Positions 31,207-41,372 of a stretch of DNA of 64,000 nucleotides are shown here, one piece after another (within the stretch, counting starts at the first letter, position 1; each line of letters opens with the position of its first letter). The notes beneath the pieces are model-generated. The model was not told where the DNA came from, did no database searches, and worked only from the letters and a program-made list of their open reading frames with translations. Source of the stretch: Streptococcus oralis (GTDB taxonomy: Bacteria > Bacillota > Bacilli > Lactobacillales > Streptococcaceae); assembly GCF_021497945.1 (NCBI RefSeq), contig NZ_CP046524.1, positions 655,501 to 719,500 on the forward strand, in the 5' to 3' direction. The translations under genes were made by a program, and so were the position numbers.

Positions 31207-33732
31207 ATGACGAATAAAAAATTAGTTAAATCAGTCAGTTATAGTTTACTTGCTTTCCTTTTTGTGTTGATTGGTTTATCACAACAAGTTAATGCAGACA
31301 CCATTACTGCTGGTTCAGGCAACCGTATCCATTTCATAAATACTAAAGCAAAATCTGGGAGTGATGCTATCCTTCTGGAAAGTAATGGTCATTATGCTTT
31401 GATTGATATGGGAGAAGACTATGATTTTCCTGATGGGAGTGACCCACGTTATCCAAGCCGCTGGGGGATTTCCATGAGAAATTATCAAGTCTTGGAAGAC
31501 CGTTTGATTCGCCATCTTGATCAGATTGGTGTTAAAAAATTAGATTTTATTTTGGGGACTCATGTTCATAGTGACCATATCGGCGGAGCAGATGAGATAC
31601 TTAATCGTTACCAAGTTGGTAAGTTTTATTTAAAAAAATATTCAGATGAACGGATTACCTCACACTGGGGACTCTGGGATAATCTTTTCAATTATGATAA
31701 TGTTTTAAGAGCCGCATACAAACGAGGAGTTACTCTTATTCAGAATATTACAGACGAGGATAGTCACTTTAAATTAGGTGATATGGATATCCAACTCTAT
31801 AATTATAAAAATGAATATGATGCTGATGGTAACCTGAAAAAAGTTCGAGATGATAACTCAAACTCAATCGTTTCAGTGGTGACTGTGGCAGGAAAGAGAA
31901 TCTACCTTGGTGGAGATTTGGATAATGCCGAAGGAGCGGAAGATAAGTTAGGTCCAGTTATCGGTAAGGTTGATATGATGAAATGGAATCATCATTATGA
32001 TGCGACAATTTCAAATACGATTAATTTTCTTGAAAACCTATCTCCAAAGATGATTATTCAGACAACTGGTGGTGATATTAATGTTGCTTCAACCAGAGAA
32101 TATCTCCAAAAGAAAAATATTCAAGTTCTCAGAGCTTCTAGTCAAACTCAAGACGCTACCGTTTTTGATATTAGTGATAGCGGATTTGCCAATGTTTCTA
32201 ATCTCTTCCCTGACATCCCTGTAGTTGACGAAAAATGGTATCAAGAAGGTGGCTACTGGAAATATCGTTTAAGTGATGGGGAAATGGCTATCGGTTGGAA
32301 AGAGATTGGCGGAGCCACTTACTTCTTTAATGGAAAAGGACAAATGCAAGCAGGCCGCTGGCTTCACCTTAATGATGATTGGGGAGAAAATGCTAAGGGC
32401 AATGATTACTATCTCAACTCAAATGGTAAAATACAAACAGGCGGTTGGTTCAAGCTGGATGGCTCTTGGTATTATATCCAATCAAATGGCGCTAGACGAT
32501 TTAGTGAGCTTTCTGAAATTGGAGGGAAGAAATATCTCTTTGCAGCAGATGGAAAGATGTTAACAGGACATCAAGTCTTTAATGGCAAGAAGATGTTCTT
32601 TGCAGACAGTGGAGCACTCCAAACAGCAGGTAAGCCTTCAACTTGGCAAAAGATTGACTCAGATTGGTATTTCTATGATGAGGATGGGTTACGAACTATC
32701 GGTAAAAAGAATATCAATGGAAGCACATATTACTTTAATCAAGAAGGTGTCATGCAAACTGGCTGGGCCTTTGTTGATGGTCACTGGAACTATTTTGCAA
32801 GTTCTGGAGCTATGAAAACTGGATGGATCAAGGATCAAGATACTTGGTATTATCTGGATAAAGATGGTATCATGCTCACTGGAAAACAAGATATAAATGG
32901 TGTTCGTTACTATTTGAACGCTAGTGGTGCAATGCAAACGGGCTGGAAATGGCTAGAGAACAATTGGTATTACTATGCGAACTCAGGAGCTATGAAAACA
33001 GGCTGGATTAAGGATAATGAGAAATGGTATTATCTAAATCAAGATGGTATTATGCAGACCGGGAAACAAGAAATCAACGGTACGCGTTACTATTTGAATA
33101 CCAGCGGTGCCATGCAAACAGGCTGGCAGTGGCTTGATAAACACTGGCATTACTACGCTGACTCAGGAGCTATGAAGACTGGTTGGTTGAAAGAGCAAGG
33201 AACATGGTATTATCTTGAAGATCAGGAAGGCATCATGTTGGTCGGTTTCCAACAAGTGGATGGTAAGCAATATTACTTTAGTGCATCAGGTGTCATGCAG
33301 ACAGGCTGGAAATGGTTTGATAATCATTATCGTTACTTTGAAGGAAGTGGAGCTATGAAGACAGGTTGGATAAAGGATAAAGGAATCTGGTATTATCTCA
33401 ATCTTGAAGATGGCATCATGCTAGTTGGTCTTCACAAAATCAATGGCGACCATTATTACTTTGATGAATCAGGAGCTATGCAGACCGGTTGGAAACGAAT
33501 TGACGGTAATTGGTACTATTTCCAAACAGATGGTTCCTTGTTGAAAAATGCTACCACACCGGATGGTTATAAGGTAAACGAGGAAGGCATTTGGAGACAG
33601 GCTGTTGCTGCTGTAAATGGCGAAGCAGATCAGTCAGAGAAGAAGCAAGAAGCTAGTTCCTCTAGTGCTGAACAGCCAAAACAAGATTCAAATCTAGAAG
33701 CCAATACTTCTGACAAGAAAGAAAAAGAATAA
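31207..33732 (+). CDS. Choline-binding phosphorylcholine esterase (Pce/CbpE-like)
   Basis: The 841-residue secreted protein has a signal peptide (cut after about Ala31), a metallo-beta-lactamase-fold catalytic domain (about 38-345) and some twenty choline-binding repeats (about 350-790), then a Ser/Lys/Glu-rich tail. The zinc motif is THVHSDH (His119, His121, Asp123, His124), with YLGGDLDN and MKWNHHYD downstream. Similarity to pneumococcal Pce extends through the whole catalytic part (KIHFINV-like start, GEDYDFPDGSD, LKKYSD, DMDIQLYNY). It would remove phosphorylcholine from teichoic acid while bound to the same wall. GTG 31198 is rejected since AAGGAG fits the ATG at 31207. Confidence 0.93.
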   Translation: MTNKKLVKSVSYSLLAFLFVLIGLSQQVNADTITAGSGNRIHFINTKAKSGSDAILLESNGHYALIDMGEDYDFPDGSDPRYPSRWGISMRNYQVLEDRLIRHLDQIGVKKLDFILGTHVHSDHIGGADEILNRYQVGKFYLKKYSDERITSHWGLWDNLFNYDNVLRAAYKRGVTLIQNITDEDSHFKLGDMDIQLYNYKNEYDADGNLKKVRDDNSNSIVSVVTVAGKRIYLGGDLDNAEGAEDKLGPVIGKVDMMKWNHHYDATISNTINFLENLSPKMIIQTTGGDINVASTREYLQKKNIQVLRASSQTQDATVFDISDSGFANVSNLFPDIPVVDEKWYQEGGYWKYRLSDGEMAIGWKEIGGATYFFNGKGQMQAGRWLHLNDDWGENAKGNDYYLNSNGKIQTGGWFKLDGSWYYIQSNGARRFSELSEIGGKKYLFAADGKMLTGHQVFNGKKMFFADSGALQTAGKPSTWQKIDSDWYFYDEDGLRTIGKKNINGSTYYFNQEGVMQTGWAFVDGHWNYFASSGAMKTGWIKDQDTWYYLDKDGIMLTGKQDINGVRYYLNASGAMQTGWKWLENNWYYYANSGAMKTGWIKDNEKWYYLNQDGIMQTGKQEINGTRYYLNTSGAMQTGWQWLDKHWHYYADSGAMKTGWLKEQGTWYYLEDQEGIMLVGFQQVDGKQYYFSASGVMQTGWKWFDNHYRYFEGSGAMKTGWIKDKGIWYYLNLEDGIMLVGLHKINGDHYYFDESGAMQTGWKRIDGNWYYFQTDGSLLKNATTPDGYKVNEEGIWRQAVAAVNGEADQSEKKQEASSSSAEQPKQDSNLEANTSDKKEKE
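32809..33351 (+). repeat. 60-residue higher-order repeats in the choline-binding region
   Basis: The segment starting with GAMKTGW recurs at 32809, 32989, 33169 and 33352, with periods of 180, 180 and 183 bases. Each block holds three choline-binding repeats, so the domain grew by copying 60-residue blocks. Confidence 0.85.
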
Positions 33733-33736
33733 AAGA

Positions 33737-33782
33737 AACACCCTACTAGTAAACGCTCGTTTATCAGTAGGGTGTTCTTTTA
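33737..33782. terminator. Bidirectional terminator between esterase and flippase genes
   Basis: AACACCCTACT pairs with AGTAGGGTGTT around an 18-base loop; T-rich on both exits. The flippase stop codon lies at its right edge. Confidence 0.85.
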
Positions 33783-35258
33783 GTTTCTTTTGATCTTAGC
33801 TAATACTAGGTTCAGTGCATAGTGAAGTGTTTTATCCTTAGTGAGAAAGAGTGTTAAGAGATAGTAGATTCCACAAGTAGCTATGGTAGAGAGAACCATG
33901 AGAATCATATTGAGGTTCACCGTATAGGAACTGATTTGGAAAATCATCTTGAAAATATAGAAGATAGGGATAAATCCAAGGGATATAAGACCATAACGTG
34001 TTAAGGTCACAAAGATTTCTTTTAAATTAATTAGTTGATGTTTCTTAATAAAATGAATTTCTAAGAGAACAACGATGGCTTCCGCAATAATGGTAGTAGC
34101 AATATAATACTCAGGGGCAAAAATATTATTGATATACAAGATACAGTTGAAGAGGAGATTTGCTCCACCACCAGCAAAGTAGAAAGCGGTCAAGCGGTTC
34201 TCGTGGTCATTGATAAAGATAATTTGCTTACCAAGAATCAATTCAATAGCCCAGATAATGGTTCGAAAGGCGAAGACGCTGGTCACGATACCTGCCTCAA
34301 GATACTTTTCAGAAGAGTAGATAACCGTTGCGTACTTTCCTAAAATCATAATTCCGAAACTAGTTGGAATCATGAGAAAATAGAATAATGATGCCGCTTG
34401 ATTTACAAGATAATTATAAGAATTGTAATCCTTTTTCCCGAGGTAGTAGCCGAGACGTGGAATGCTGACACTGATAGCTCCACTTAGGACACCAGCAATC
34501 AGCATGACAATGCTATAGGCAATTGTATAATAAGAAATGTAGTTTTCATCTGGTCCCTTGGTGATAAACATTCTATCTAGCAAGGTATAAAGCATATTAG
34601 CGTTTGCTAAGAGAAGCATAGTAAAGAGTGGTTTAGAAGCTTTAGCTAATTCGACGAATCCAATTTTAACAAAAGAAACTTCTCTCTTAATCCAAAGAAA
34701 ACTAAGGAGGTAGTTGAGGATAGTTGTCGCAGTCATGACGATAGTGTAGGGAACAATATCATCAGCAGTTTTGACAAAGGCAAAGATGGCGACCAGCATG
34801 GTAATCCGAATAATCAATGTCTTGTAAAGGATAAAGGCATAGTTTTCATAGGCCTCATTCATCCATTCGATATTGAGGAATTGGAAGAGAGCTTGGGCTC
34901 CTAGGATGTAGTAGAGGACTTTCAGGTTCTCAATGCTGGTGTCAAAGAAGATGAAGAGGAAGTAGATACCAGTCGTCAGGAGAGAAGTGAAAACTGAGAT
35001 ATAAAACAACTTAGAAAAGACGTAGTTGATTTTATTCTTATCGTCCTTAACCTTACTGATAGCACGAATCCCGTAGTTGTATATTCCAAAGGCAGCTAGT
35101 GGAATAACGAAACTTGCCCAGGTATTGGCCGTATTGAAATAACCGTAGTTGGATTTGCTGAGGATCCGCGTCAGATAAGGGTTGGTTATCAACGGAAAAA
35201 CGATATTGAGAATATTGACCAGCAAGCTGGCCAAGGCATTTACTTTTATATTTTTCAT
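33780..35258 (-). CDS. Polysaccharide/teichoic-acid flippase (Wzx, MOP superfamily)
   Basis: The 492-residue protein has about 14 membrane segments and the N-terminal NIVFPLITNPYLTRIL and YGYFN segments typical of oligosaccharide flippases. Such proteins move undecaprenyl-linked repeat units across the membrane. Next to three LicD domains and a polymerase, export of choline-bearing teichoic-acid repeats is likely, although in S. pneumoniae the flippase TacF lies in another locus. It is transcribed toward the locus from an extended -10 box (TGATATAAT on the minus strand, about 35295-35303). Confidence 0.85.
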   Translation of the reverse strand: MKNIKVNALASLLVNILNIVFPLITNPYLTRILSKSNYGYFNTANTWASFVIPLAAFGIYNYGIRAISKVKDDKNKINYVFSKLFYISVFTSLLTTGIYFLFIFFDTSIENLKVLYYILGAQALFQFLNIEWMNEAYENYAFILYKTLIIRITMLVAIFAFVKTADDIVPYTIVMTATTILNYLLSFLWIKREVSFVKIGFVELAKASKPLFTMLLLANANMLYTLLDRMFITKGPDENYISYYTIAYSIVMLIAGVLSGAISVSIPRLGYYLGKKDYNSYNYLVNQAASLFYFLMIPTSFGIMILGKYATVIYSSEKYLEAGIVTSVFAFRTIIWAIELILGKQIIFINDHENRLTAFYFAGGGANLLFNCILYINNIFAPEYYIATTIIAEAIVVLLEIHFIKKHQLINLKEIFVTLTRYGLISLGFIPIFYIFKMIFQISSYTVNLNMILMVLSTIATCGIYYLLTLFLTKDKTLHYALNLVLAKIKRN

Positions 35259-35320
35259 TGAACTTTCTTTCCTAAATCTTAAATCATCACTAGTATTATA
35301 TCATATTCAGCGCCATTCTT

Positions 35321-35349
35321 TTGATAAAATCGTAAAAATCTAGTATAAT
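35321..35349 (+). promoter_or_regulatory. Promoter of mecA
   Basis: TTGATA (35321-35326), 17 bases, TATAAT (35344-35349). It overlaps the region from which the divergent flippase gene is transcribed. Confidence 0.85.
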
Positions 35350-35379
35350 AGATAAACTGAAAGTATGAGGTTACTAGAT

Positions 35380-36120
35380 ATGAAGATGAAACAAATTAGT
35401 GATACAACACTGAAAATCACGATGACTTTAGATGATTTGATGGATCGGGGAATGGAAATCGCAGACTTTCTCGTTCCTCAGGAAAAAACAGAAGAGTTTT
35501 TCTATGCTATTTTAGATGAACTGGAAATGCCAGACAATTTCTTGGATAGTGGCATGCTGAGTTTCCGTGTGACGCCAAAACCTGATAAGGTGGATGTCTT
35601 TGTGACCAAGTCCAAGATTGACCAAAATCTAGATTTTGATGATTTGGCGGACCTACCTGACATGGAAGAATTGGCCCAAATGTCACCAGATGAATTTCTC
35701 AAGACACTAGAAAAGAGTATCGCAGAGAAAACCAAGGATGATATAGAGGCTATTCAATCCCTAGAACAGGTCGAGGCTAAGGAAGAGGAGCTGGAGCAAG
35801 CGAACAAGGAGACTGAGAGCAAGAAGGAACCTTATATCTACTATATCTTGCGTTTCGCAAATCTTGCTGACCTAGTTGCTTTTGCAAAGACGGTTAACTA
35901 CCAGATGGAAACATCTGAACTCTATAAGATGAATGACCACTATTATTTGACAATCTTAGTTGATGTGGAAAACCATCCTAGTCCATATCCAGCCTGGCTC
36001 TTGGCTCGTATGCGTGAATTTGCTGACGACAGTGATATCAGTCGTTCAGTCTTGCAGGAATATGGTCAAATTTTGATCAATCATGATGCCGTGCTTGGTC
36101 TTCAAAAAATCAACAATTAA
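35380..36120 (+). CDS. mecA: Adaptor protein MecA
   Basis: The 246-residue adaptor has an N-terminal substrate domain (MKMKQISDTTLKITM), an acidic linker (about 100-150, many Glu) and a C-terminal ClpC-binding domain (YYILRFANLADLVAFAK). MecA hands proteins such as ComX or ComW to ClpCP and so restrains competence in streptococci. The ATG at 35380 gives the usual N-terminus and lies nine bases after GAGG; an in-frame ATG at 35365 is less likely. A weak hairpin with a T-run follows at 36126-36150. Confidence 0.93.
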   Translation: MKMKQISDTTLKITMTLDDLMDRGMEIADFLVPQEKTEEFFYAILDELEMPDNFLDSGMLSFRVTPKPDKVDVFVTKSKIDQNLDFDDLADLPDMEELAQMSPDEFLKTLEKSIAEKTKDDIEAIQSLEQVEAKEEELEQANKETESKKEPYIYYILRFANLADLVAFAKTVNYQMETSELYKMNDHYYLTILVDVENHPSPYPAWLLARMREFADDSDISRSVLQEYGQILINHDAVLGLQKINN

Positions 36121-36240
36121 GAAAGGCGAACCAATTGATTCGTTTTTTCTTTTCCATCTATAAATCGTGGTTTTCATGGATAGGAATTTTCGCAAAATTC
36201 TGTTATAATGGCTATATCAGAAAATTTCTAGGAGACAAAC

Positions 36241-37527
36241 ATGACAGTTAAAATTGCTTTACTTGGCTTTGGTACCGTTGCAAGTGGTGTGCCATTCCTC
36301 CTAAAGGAAAATGGAGAAAAAATCGTTCAGTCAGCTCATTCGGAGATTGAAGTAGCCAAGGTATTGGTCAAGGATGAAGATGAAAAGAACCGCTTGCTTG
36401 CGGCAGGAAATGACTTTAACTTTGTAACCAATGTAGACGATATTTTATCAGACAAGGACATTACTATCGTAGTGGAATTGATGGGGCGTATCGAACCAGC
36501 TAAGACCTTTATCACTCGTGCCTTGGAAGCTGGGAAACACGTTGTTACTGCTAACAAGGACCTTTTGGCTGTCCATGGTGCAGAATTGTTAGAAATCGCT
36601 AAAGAGCATAATGTAGCACTTTACTATGAAGCTGCAGTTGCTGGTGGGATTCCAATTCTTCGTACTTTAGCAAATTCATTGGCTTCTGATAAAATCACGC
36701 GCGTCCTTGGTGTGGTTAACGGAACTTCTAACTTTATGATGACCAAGATGGTGGAAGAAGGCTGGTCTTATGATGACGCTCTTGCGGAAGCACAAAGACT
36801 AGGTTTTGCAGAAAGCGACCCTACAAATGATGTTGATGGGATTGATGCAGCCTACAAGATGGTGATTTTGAGCCAGTTTGCTTTTGGGATGAAGGTTGCT
36901 TTTGACGATGTAGCCCACAAGGGAATCCGCAACATCACACCAGAAGATGTAGCTGTGGCTCAAGAGCTTGGTTATGTTGTGAAATTGGTTGGTTCTATCG
37001 AGGAAACTCCTTCAGGTATTGCTGCAGAAGTGACTCCAACCTTCCTACCTAAAGCACATCCACTTGCCAGTGTGAATGGGGTAATGAACGCTGTTTTTGT
37101 AGAATCTATCGGTATCGGTGAGTCTATGTATTACGGACCAGGTGCGGGTCAAAAACCAACTGCAACAAGTGTTGTAGCAGATATTGTCCGTATCGTTCGT
37201 CGCTTGAATGATGGCACCATTGGTAAAGACTTCAACGAATATAGCCGTGAACTTGTCTTGGCAAATCCAGAAGATGTCAAAGCCAATTATTACTTCTCAA
37301 TCTTGGCACCAGACTCAAAAGGTCAGGTCTTGAAACTGGCTGAAATCTTTAATGCTCAAGATATTTCCTTCAAGCAAATCCTCCAAGATGGCAAAGAGGG
37401 TGACAAGGCGCGTGTAGTGATTATTACTCATAAGATCAATAAAGCGCAGCTTGAGAATGTTTCAGCAGAGTTGGCCAAAGCTTCAGAATTTGACCTCTTG
37501 AATACCTTCAAGGTGTTAGGAGAATAA
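36241..37527 (+). CDS. hom: Homoserine dehydrogenase
   Basis: The 428-residue enzyme reduces aspartate semialdehyde to homoserine for threonine and methionine. GFGTVASGV is the NAD(P) motif, [11 protein letters not shown] and [16 protein letters not shown] hold active-site residues, NGTSNFMMT follows, and a C-terminal ACT domain (about 350-428) may mediate threonine inhibition. A TGTTATAAT extended -10 box lies at 36201-36209 and AGGAG before the ATG. thrB starts one base after the stop. Confidence 0.96.
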   Translation: MTVKIALLGFGTVASGVPFLLKENGEKIVQSAHSEIEVAKVLVKDEDEKNRLLAAGNDFNFVTNVDDILSDKDITIVVELMGRIEPAKTFITRALEAGKHVVTANKDLLAVHGAELLEIAKEHNVALYYEAAVAGGIPILRTLANSLASDKITRVLGVVNGTSNFMMTKMVEEGWSYDDALAEAQRLGFAESDPTNDVDGIDAAYKMVILSQFAFGMKVAFDDVAHKGIRNITPEDVAVAQELGYVVKLVGSIEETPSGIAAEVTPTFLPKAHPLASVNGVMNAVFVESIGIGESMYYGPGAGQKPTATSVVADIVRIVRRLNDGTIGKDFNEYSRELVLANPEDVKANYYFSILAPDSKGQVLKLAEIFNAQDISFKQILQDGKEGDKARVVIITHKINKAQLENVSAELAKASEFDLLNTFKVLGE

Positions 37528-37528
37528 G

Positions 37529-38398
37529 ATGAAGATTATTGTACCTGCAACCAGTGCCAATATCGGGCCAGGTTTTGATTCGGTTGGTGTAGCTGTTACC
37601 AAGTATCTTCAAATTGAGGTTTGTGAAGAACGGGATGAGTGGTTGATTGAACACCAGATTGGCAAATGGATTCCCCATGACGAGCGTAATCTTTTGCTTA
37701 AGATTGCCTTGCAAATTGCGCCTGACTTGCAACCGAGACGCTTGAAAATGACCAGTGATGTTCCCCTGGCGCGTGGTTTGGGTTCTTCAAGCTCGGTTAT
37801 CGTTGCTGGGATTGAACTAGCTAACCAGCTGGGCAAGCTCAACTTATCTAACCACGACAAATTGCAGTTGGCTACCAAGATTGAAGGGCATCCTGACAAT
37901 GTGGCTCCAGCTATCTATGGAAATCTCGTTATTGCAAGTTCCGTTGAAGGGCAAGTCTCTGCTATCGTAGCAGACTTCCCAGAGTGTGATTTCCTAGCCT
38001 ACATTCCAAACTATGAATTGCGTACCCGAGATAGCCGCGGTGTCTTGCCTAAGAAATTATCCTACAAGGAAGCTGTTGCGGCAAGTTCTATCGCCAATGT
38101 GGCCGTTGCAGCCTTGTTAGCAGGAGATATGGTGACTGCTGGACAAGCAATCGAGGGGGACCTCTTCCACGAACGTTATCGTCAAAGTCTGGTCCGTGAA
38201 TTTGCAACGATTAAGCGAGTAGCCAAAGAGAATGGTGCCTATGCAACCTATCTTTCTGGCGCCGGGTCAACAGTTATGGTCTTGGCTTCTCATGACAAGA
38301 TGCCGGCGATTAAGGCAGAATTGCAAAAGCAGTCTTTTAAAGGCAAACTTCATGATTTGAAAGTTGATACCCAAGGTGTCCGTGTCGAAACAAAGTAA
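37529..38398 (+). CDS. thrB: Homoserine kinase
   Basis: The 289-residue GHMP kinase phosphorylates homoserine. [15 protein letters not shown] at the start, the ATP motif [12 protein letters not shown] and the C-terminal [10 protein letters not shown] are the three GHMP motifs. It is coupled to hom with a one-base gap. A terminator follows at 38412-38455. Confidence 0.96.
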   Translation: MKIIVPATSANIGPGFDSVGVAVTKYLQIEVCEERDEWLIEHQIGKWIPHDERNLLLKIALQIAPDLQPRRLKMTSDVPLARGLGSSSSVIVAGIELANQLGKLNLSNHDKLQLATKIEGHPDNVAPAIYGNLVIASSVEGQVSAIVADFPECDFLAYIPNYELRTRDSRGVLPKKLSYKEAVAASSIANVAVAALLAGDMVTAGQAIEGDLFHERYRQSLVREFATIKRVAKENGAYATYLSGAGSTVMVLASHDKMPAIKAELQKQSFKGKLHDLKVDTQGVRVETK

Positions 38399-38411
38399 AG
38401 AAATAGAAGAT

Positions 38412-38455
38412 AGGATGGGGAAACTCTTGATTAGAGGGCTTCCTGTCCTTTTTTT
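38412..38455 (+). terminator. Terminator after thrB
   Basis: AGGA and GGAA pair with TTCC and TCCT around a loop, with seven T residues at the end; the stem is interrupted, so moderate strength. Confidence 0.65.
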
Positions 38456-38466
38456 GAAAAGAAGTT

Positions 38467-38620
38467 TATACTCAATGAAAATCAAAGAGCAAACTAGGAA
38501 GCTAGCCGCAGGCTGCTCAAAACAGTGTTTTGAGGTTGTGGATAGAACTGACGAAGTCAGTAACCATACTTACGATAAGGTGACGCTGACGTGGTTTGAA
38601 GAGATTTTCGAAGAGTATTA
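38467..38620. repeat. RUP-like miniature inverted-repeat element
   Basis: The ends are imperfect inverted repeats: TACTCAATGAAAATC at the left matches the complement of GATTTTCGAAGAGTA at the right, and both sides show TA, as expected for IS630-type target duplication. The interior (AACTAGGAAGCTAGCCGCAG and GACGAAGTCAGTAAC) is a sequence I know as highly repeated in pneumococcus and relatives. The RUP label is from memory. An open frame through it (38364-38621) is not a gene. Confidence 0.75.
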
Positions 38621-38649
38621 GTTAAAAACTTGATAAAGGAGAAATAAAG

Positions 38650-39588
38650 ATGGCAGAAATTTATCTAGCAGGTGGGTGTTTTTGGGGCCTAGAGGAGTAT
38701 TTTTCCCGAATTTCTGGAGTGCTAGCAACCAGTGTCGGCTATGCTAATGGCCAAGTCGAAACGACCAATTATCAGCTGCTCAAGGAAACAGACCATGCAG
38801 AAACAGTTCAAGTGATTTACGATGAGAAAGCAGTGTCGCTCAGAGAGATTTTGCTTTATTATTTCCGTGTCATCGATCCTTTATCGATTAATCAACAAGG
38901 AAATGACCGTGGTCGCCAATATCGAACGGGAATCTATTATCAGGATGAAGCAGACTTGCCCGCTATCTATACAGTGGTGCAGGAGCAGGAGCGTATGCTG
39001 GGTCGAAAGATTGCAGTAGAGGTAGAGAAACTTCGCCACTACATTTTGGCTGAAGACTACCATCAAGACTATCTCAAGAAAAATCCTTCTGGTTACTGTC
39101 ATATCGATGTGACGGATGCTGAGAAGCCATTGATTGATGCCTCTAACTATGAAAAGCCTAGTCAAGAGGTATTAAAGGAAAGCTTAACTGAAGAGTCTTA
39201 TCGTGTTACGCAAGAAGCTGCTACAGAGGCGCCGTTTAATAATGCTTATGACCAAACTTTTGAAGAGGGGATTTATGTAGACATCACGACAGGGGAGCCA
39301 CTCTTTTTTGCTAAGGATAAGTTTGCCTCAGGTTGTGGTTGGCCAAGTTTTAGTCGTCCGATTTCTAAGGAATTGATTCACTACTACAAGGATTTGAACC
39401 ATGGGATGGAGCGAATCGAGGTTCGTTCTCGGTCAGGAAATGCTCACTTGGGCCATGTTTTCACAGATGGACCTCATGAGTTAGGTGGCCTGCGTTACTG
39501 TATTAATTCTGCATCCTTGCGCTTTGTAGCCAAGGATGAGATGCAAAAAGCAGGATATGGCTATCTATTACCTTACTTAAACAAATAA
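38650..39588 (+). CDS. msrAB: Bifunctional methionine sulfoxide reductase MsrA-MsrB
   Basis: The 312-residue protein fuses MsrA (1-160; catalytic Cys in [11 protein letters not shown], reducing S-sulfoxides) to MsrB (about 170-310; catalytic Cys in [12 protein letters not shown], reducing R-sulfoxides). The MsrB zinc CxxC motifs are not present, as in many fused forms. No signal peptide or membrane anchor is present, so it is the cytoplasmic repair enzyme, unlike the anchored streptococcal MsrAB paralogue. AAGGAG lies before the ATG. A short hairpin (39597-39615) follows. Confidence 0.94.
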   Translation: MAEIYLAGGCFWGLEEYFSRISGVLATSVGYANGQVETTNYQLLKETDHAETVQVIYDEKAVSLREILLYYFRVIDPLSINQQGNDRGRQYRTGIYYQDEADLPAIYTVVQEQERMLGRKIAVEVEKLRHYILAEDYHQDYLKKNPSGYCHIDVTDAEKPLIDASNYEKPSQEVLKESLTEESYRVTQEAATEAPFNNAYDQTFEEGIYVDITTGEPLFFAKDKFASGCGWPSFSRPISKELIHYYKDLNHGMERIEVRSRSGNAHLGHVFTDGPHELGGLRYCINSASLRFVAKDEMQKAGYGYLLPYLNK

Positions 39589-39646
39589 AACTGAGAGGTG
39601 GGACTTCCCACTTTCTTCATTTCCAGAATAAGAATAGAAGGGACTT

Positions 39647-41371
39647 ATGAAACACTTACTATCTTACTTCAAACCCTATATCAAAGAATCAATTTTGGCA
39701 CCCTTGTTCAAGTTGCTAGAAGCTGTTTTTGAACTCTTGGTTCCCATGGTGATTGCTGGGATTGTTGACCAGTCCTTGCCCCAGAGAGATCAAGGGCATC
39801 TATGGATGCAGATTGGCCTGCTCCTTATCTTTGCAGTGATTGGCGTTTTAGTGGCCTTGGTAGCCCAGTTTTACTCAGCGAAGGCAGCGGTTGGTTTTGC
39901 CAAAGGACTGACAGACGACCTTTATCGTCATATTCTTTCCCTACCCAAGGATAGCAGAGATCGTCTGACAACTTCTAGCTTGGTGACACGCTTGACTTCG
40001 GATACTTACCAGATTCAGACTGGTATCAATCAATTCCTGCGCCTCTTTTTGCGAGCGCCTATTATCGTTTTTGGTGCCATTTTTATGGCCTATCGCATCT
40101 CAGCTGAGCTGACTTTCTGGTTCTTGGTCATGGTTGTCATTTTGACAATCGTCATTGTAGGACTCTCTCGACTGGTCAATCCTCTCTACAGTAGTCTCAG
40201 AAAGAAAACGGATCAGCTAGTTCAGGAAACGCGCCAGCAATTGCAAGGGATGCGAGTTATTCGTGCTTTTGGACAAGAAAAACGAGAGTTACAGATTTTT
40301 CAAACCCTTAACCAAGTTTATGCTAGATTACAAGAAAAGACGGGTTTCTGGTCTAGTTTGTTAACACCTCTGACCTATCTGATTGTTAATGGAACTCTTC
40401 TCGTCATCATCTGGCAGGGCTATATTTCAATTCAAGGAGTTTTACTCAGTCAAGGAGCTCTCATTGCCCTTATCAACTACCTCTTGCAGATTTTGGTGGA
40501 ATTGGTTAAGCTCGCCATGCTGATCAATTCTCTTAACCAGTCTTATATCTCAGCTAAGCGAATTGAGGAAGTTTTTACCGAAGCTCCAGAAGATATTTTT
40601 TCAGAATTAGATCAAAAGCAAGCTACCGGTGATCGGGTTTTACAAGTCAAAGAATTAACCTTTACCTATCCTGATGCGGCCCAGCCTTCTCTGAGAAACA
40701 TTTCCTTTGATATGAAGCAATGGCAGATCCTTGGTATCATTGGGGGAACGGGTTCTGGTAAGTCAAGTTTGGTGCAAGTCTTACTTGGTCTTTATCCAGC
40801 AGATAAGGGAAGCATTGACCTTTATCGAGATGGGCGTAGTCCTCGTAATTTGGAGCAGTGGCGGTCTTGGATTGCCTATGTGCCTCAAAAAGTCGAGCTC
40901 TTTAAAGGAACTATTCGTTCCAACTTGACTTTGGGTTTCAATCAAGAAGTAACTGACCAGAAACTCTGGCAGGCCTTGGAAATTGCGCAAGCAAAGGATT
41001 TTGTCAGTGAAAAGGAAGGACTCTTAGACGCCATAGTTGAGGCAGGAGGACGAAATTTCTCAGGTGGACAAAAACAAAGGTTGTCTATCGCCCGATCAGT
41101 CCTGCGCCAAGCTCCGTTTCTCATCCTAGATGATGCAACCTCGGCCCTCGACACCATTACCGAGTCCAAGCTCTTGAAATCTATTCGAGAAAATTTGCCA
41201 AACACGAGCTTAATCTTGATTTCTCAACGGACTTCGACGCTTCAGATGGCTGACCAGATTCTCCTTTTGGAAAAAGGTGAGTTACTAGCTGTTGGCAAGC
41301 ACGATGACTTGATGAAATCCAGCCAAGTCTATCGGGAAATCAATGCATCCCAACATGGAAAGGAGGACTAG
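39647..41371 (+). CDS. ABC exporter half-transporter, first subunit of a heterodimer
   Basis: The 574-residue protein has six membrane segments (1-310) and an ATPase domain. Walker A GGTGSGKSSL and signature FSGGQKQR are canonical, but Walker B reads ILDDATSALD, with Asp in place of the catalytic Glu. That is the pattern of one half of heterodimeric exporters such as LmrCD or BmrCD, with one degenerate ATP site. It is followed at once by its partner. Substrate is unknown; drugs, peptides or lipids are possible. Confidence 0.9.
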   Translation: MKHLLSYFKPYIKESILAPLFKLLEAVFELLVPMVIAGIVDQSLPQRDQGHLWMQIGLLLIFAVIGVLVALVAQFYSAKAAVGFAKGLTDDLYRHILSLPKDSRDRLTTSSLVTRLTSDTYQIQTGINQFLRLFLRAPIIVFGAIFMAYRISAELTFWFLVMVVILTIVIVGLSRLVNPLYSSLRKKTDQLVQETRQQLQGMRVIRAFGQEKRELQIFQTLNQVYARLQEKTGFWSSLLTPLTYLIVNGTLLVIIWQGYISIQGVLLSQGALIALINYLLQILVELVKLAMLINSLNQSYISAKRIEEVFTEAPEDIFSELDQKQATGDRVLQVKELTFTYPDAAQPSLRNISFDMKQWQILGIIGGTGSGKSSLVQVLLGLYPADKGSIDLYRDGRSPRNLEQWRSWIAYVPQKVELFKGTIRSNLTLGFNQEVTDQKLWQALEIAQAKDFVSEKEGLLDAIVEAGGRNFSGGQKQRLSIARSVLRQAPFLILDDATSALDTITESKLLKSIRENLPNTSLILISQRTSTLQMADQILLLEKGELLAVGKHDDLMKSSQVYREINASQHGKED

Positions 41372-41372
41372 C

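Noticed and set aside
32809..33480. Tandem repeat as a mobile or recombination element
   Set aside because: The repeats are in frame and code for choline-binding motifs, so they belong to the protein domain.
38364..38621. 85-residue frame downstream of thrB
   Set aside because: It runs through the terminator and the RUP-like element and begins inside thrB.
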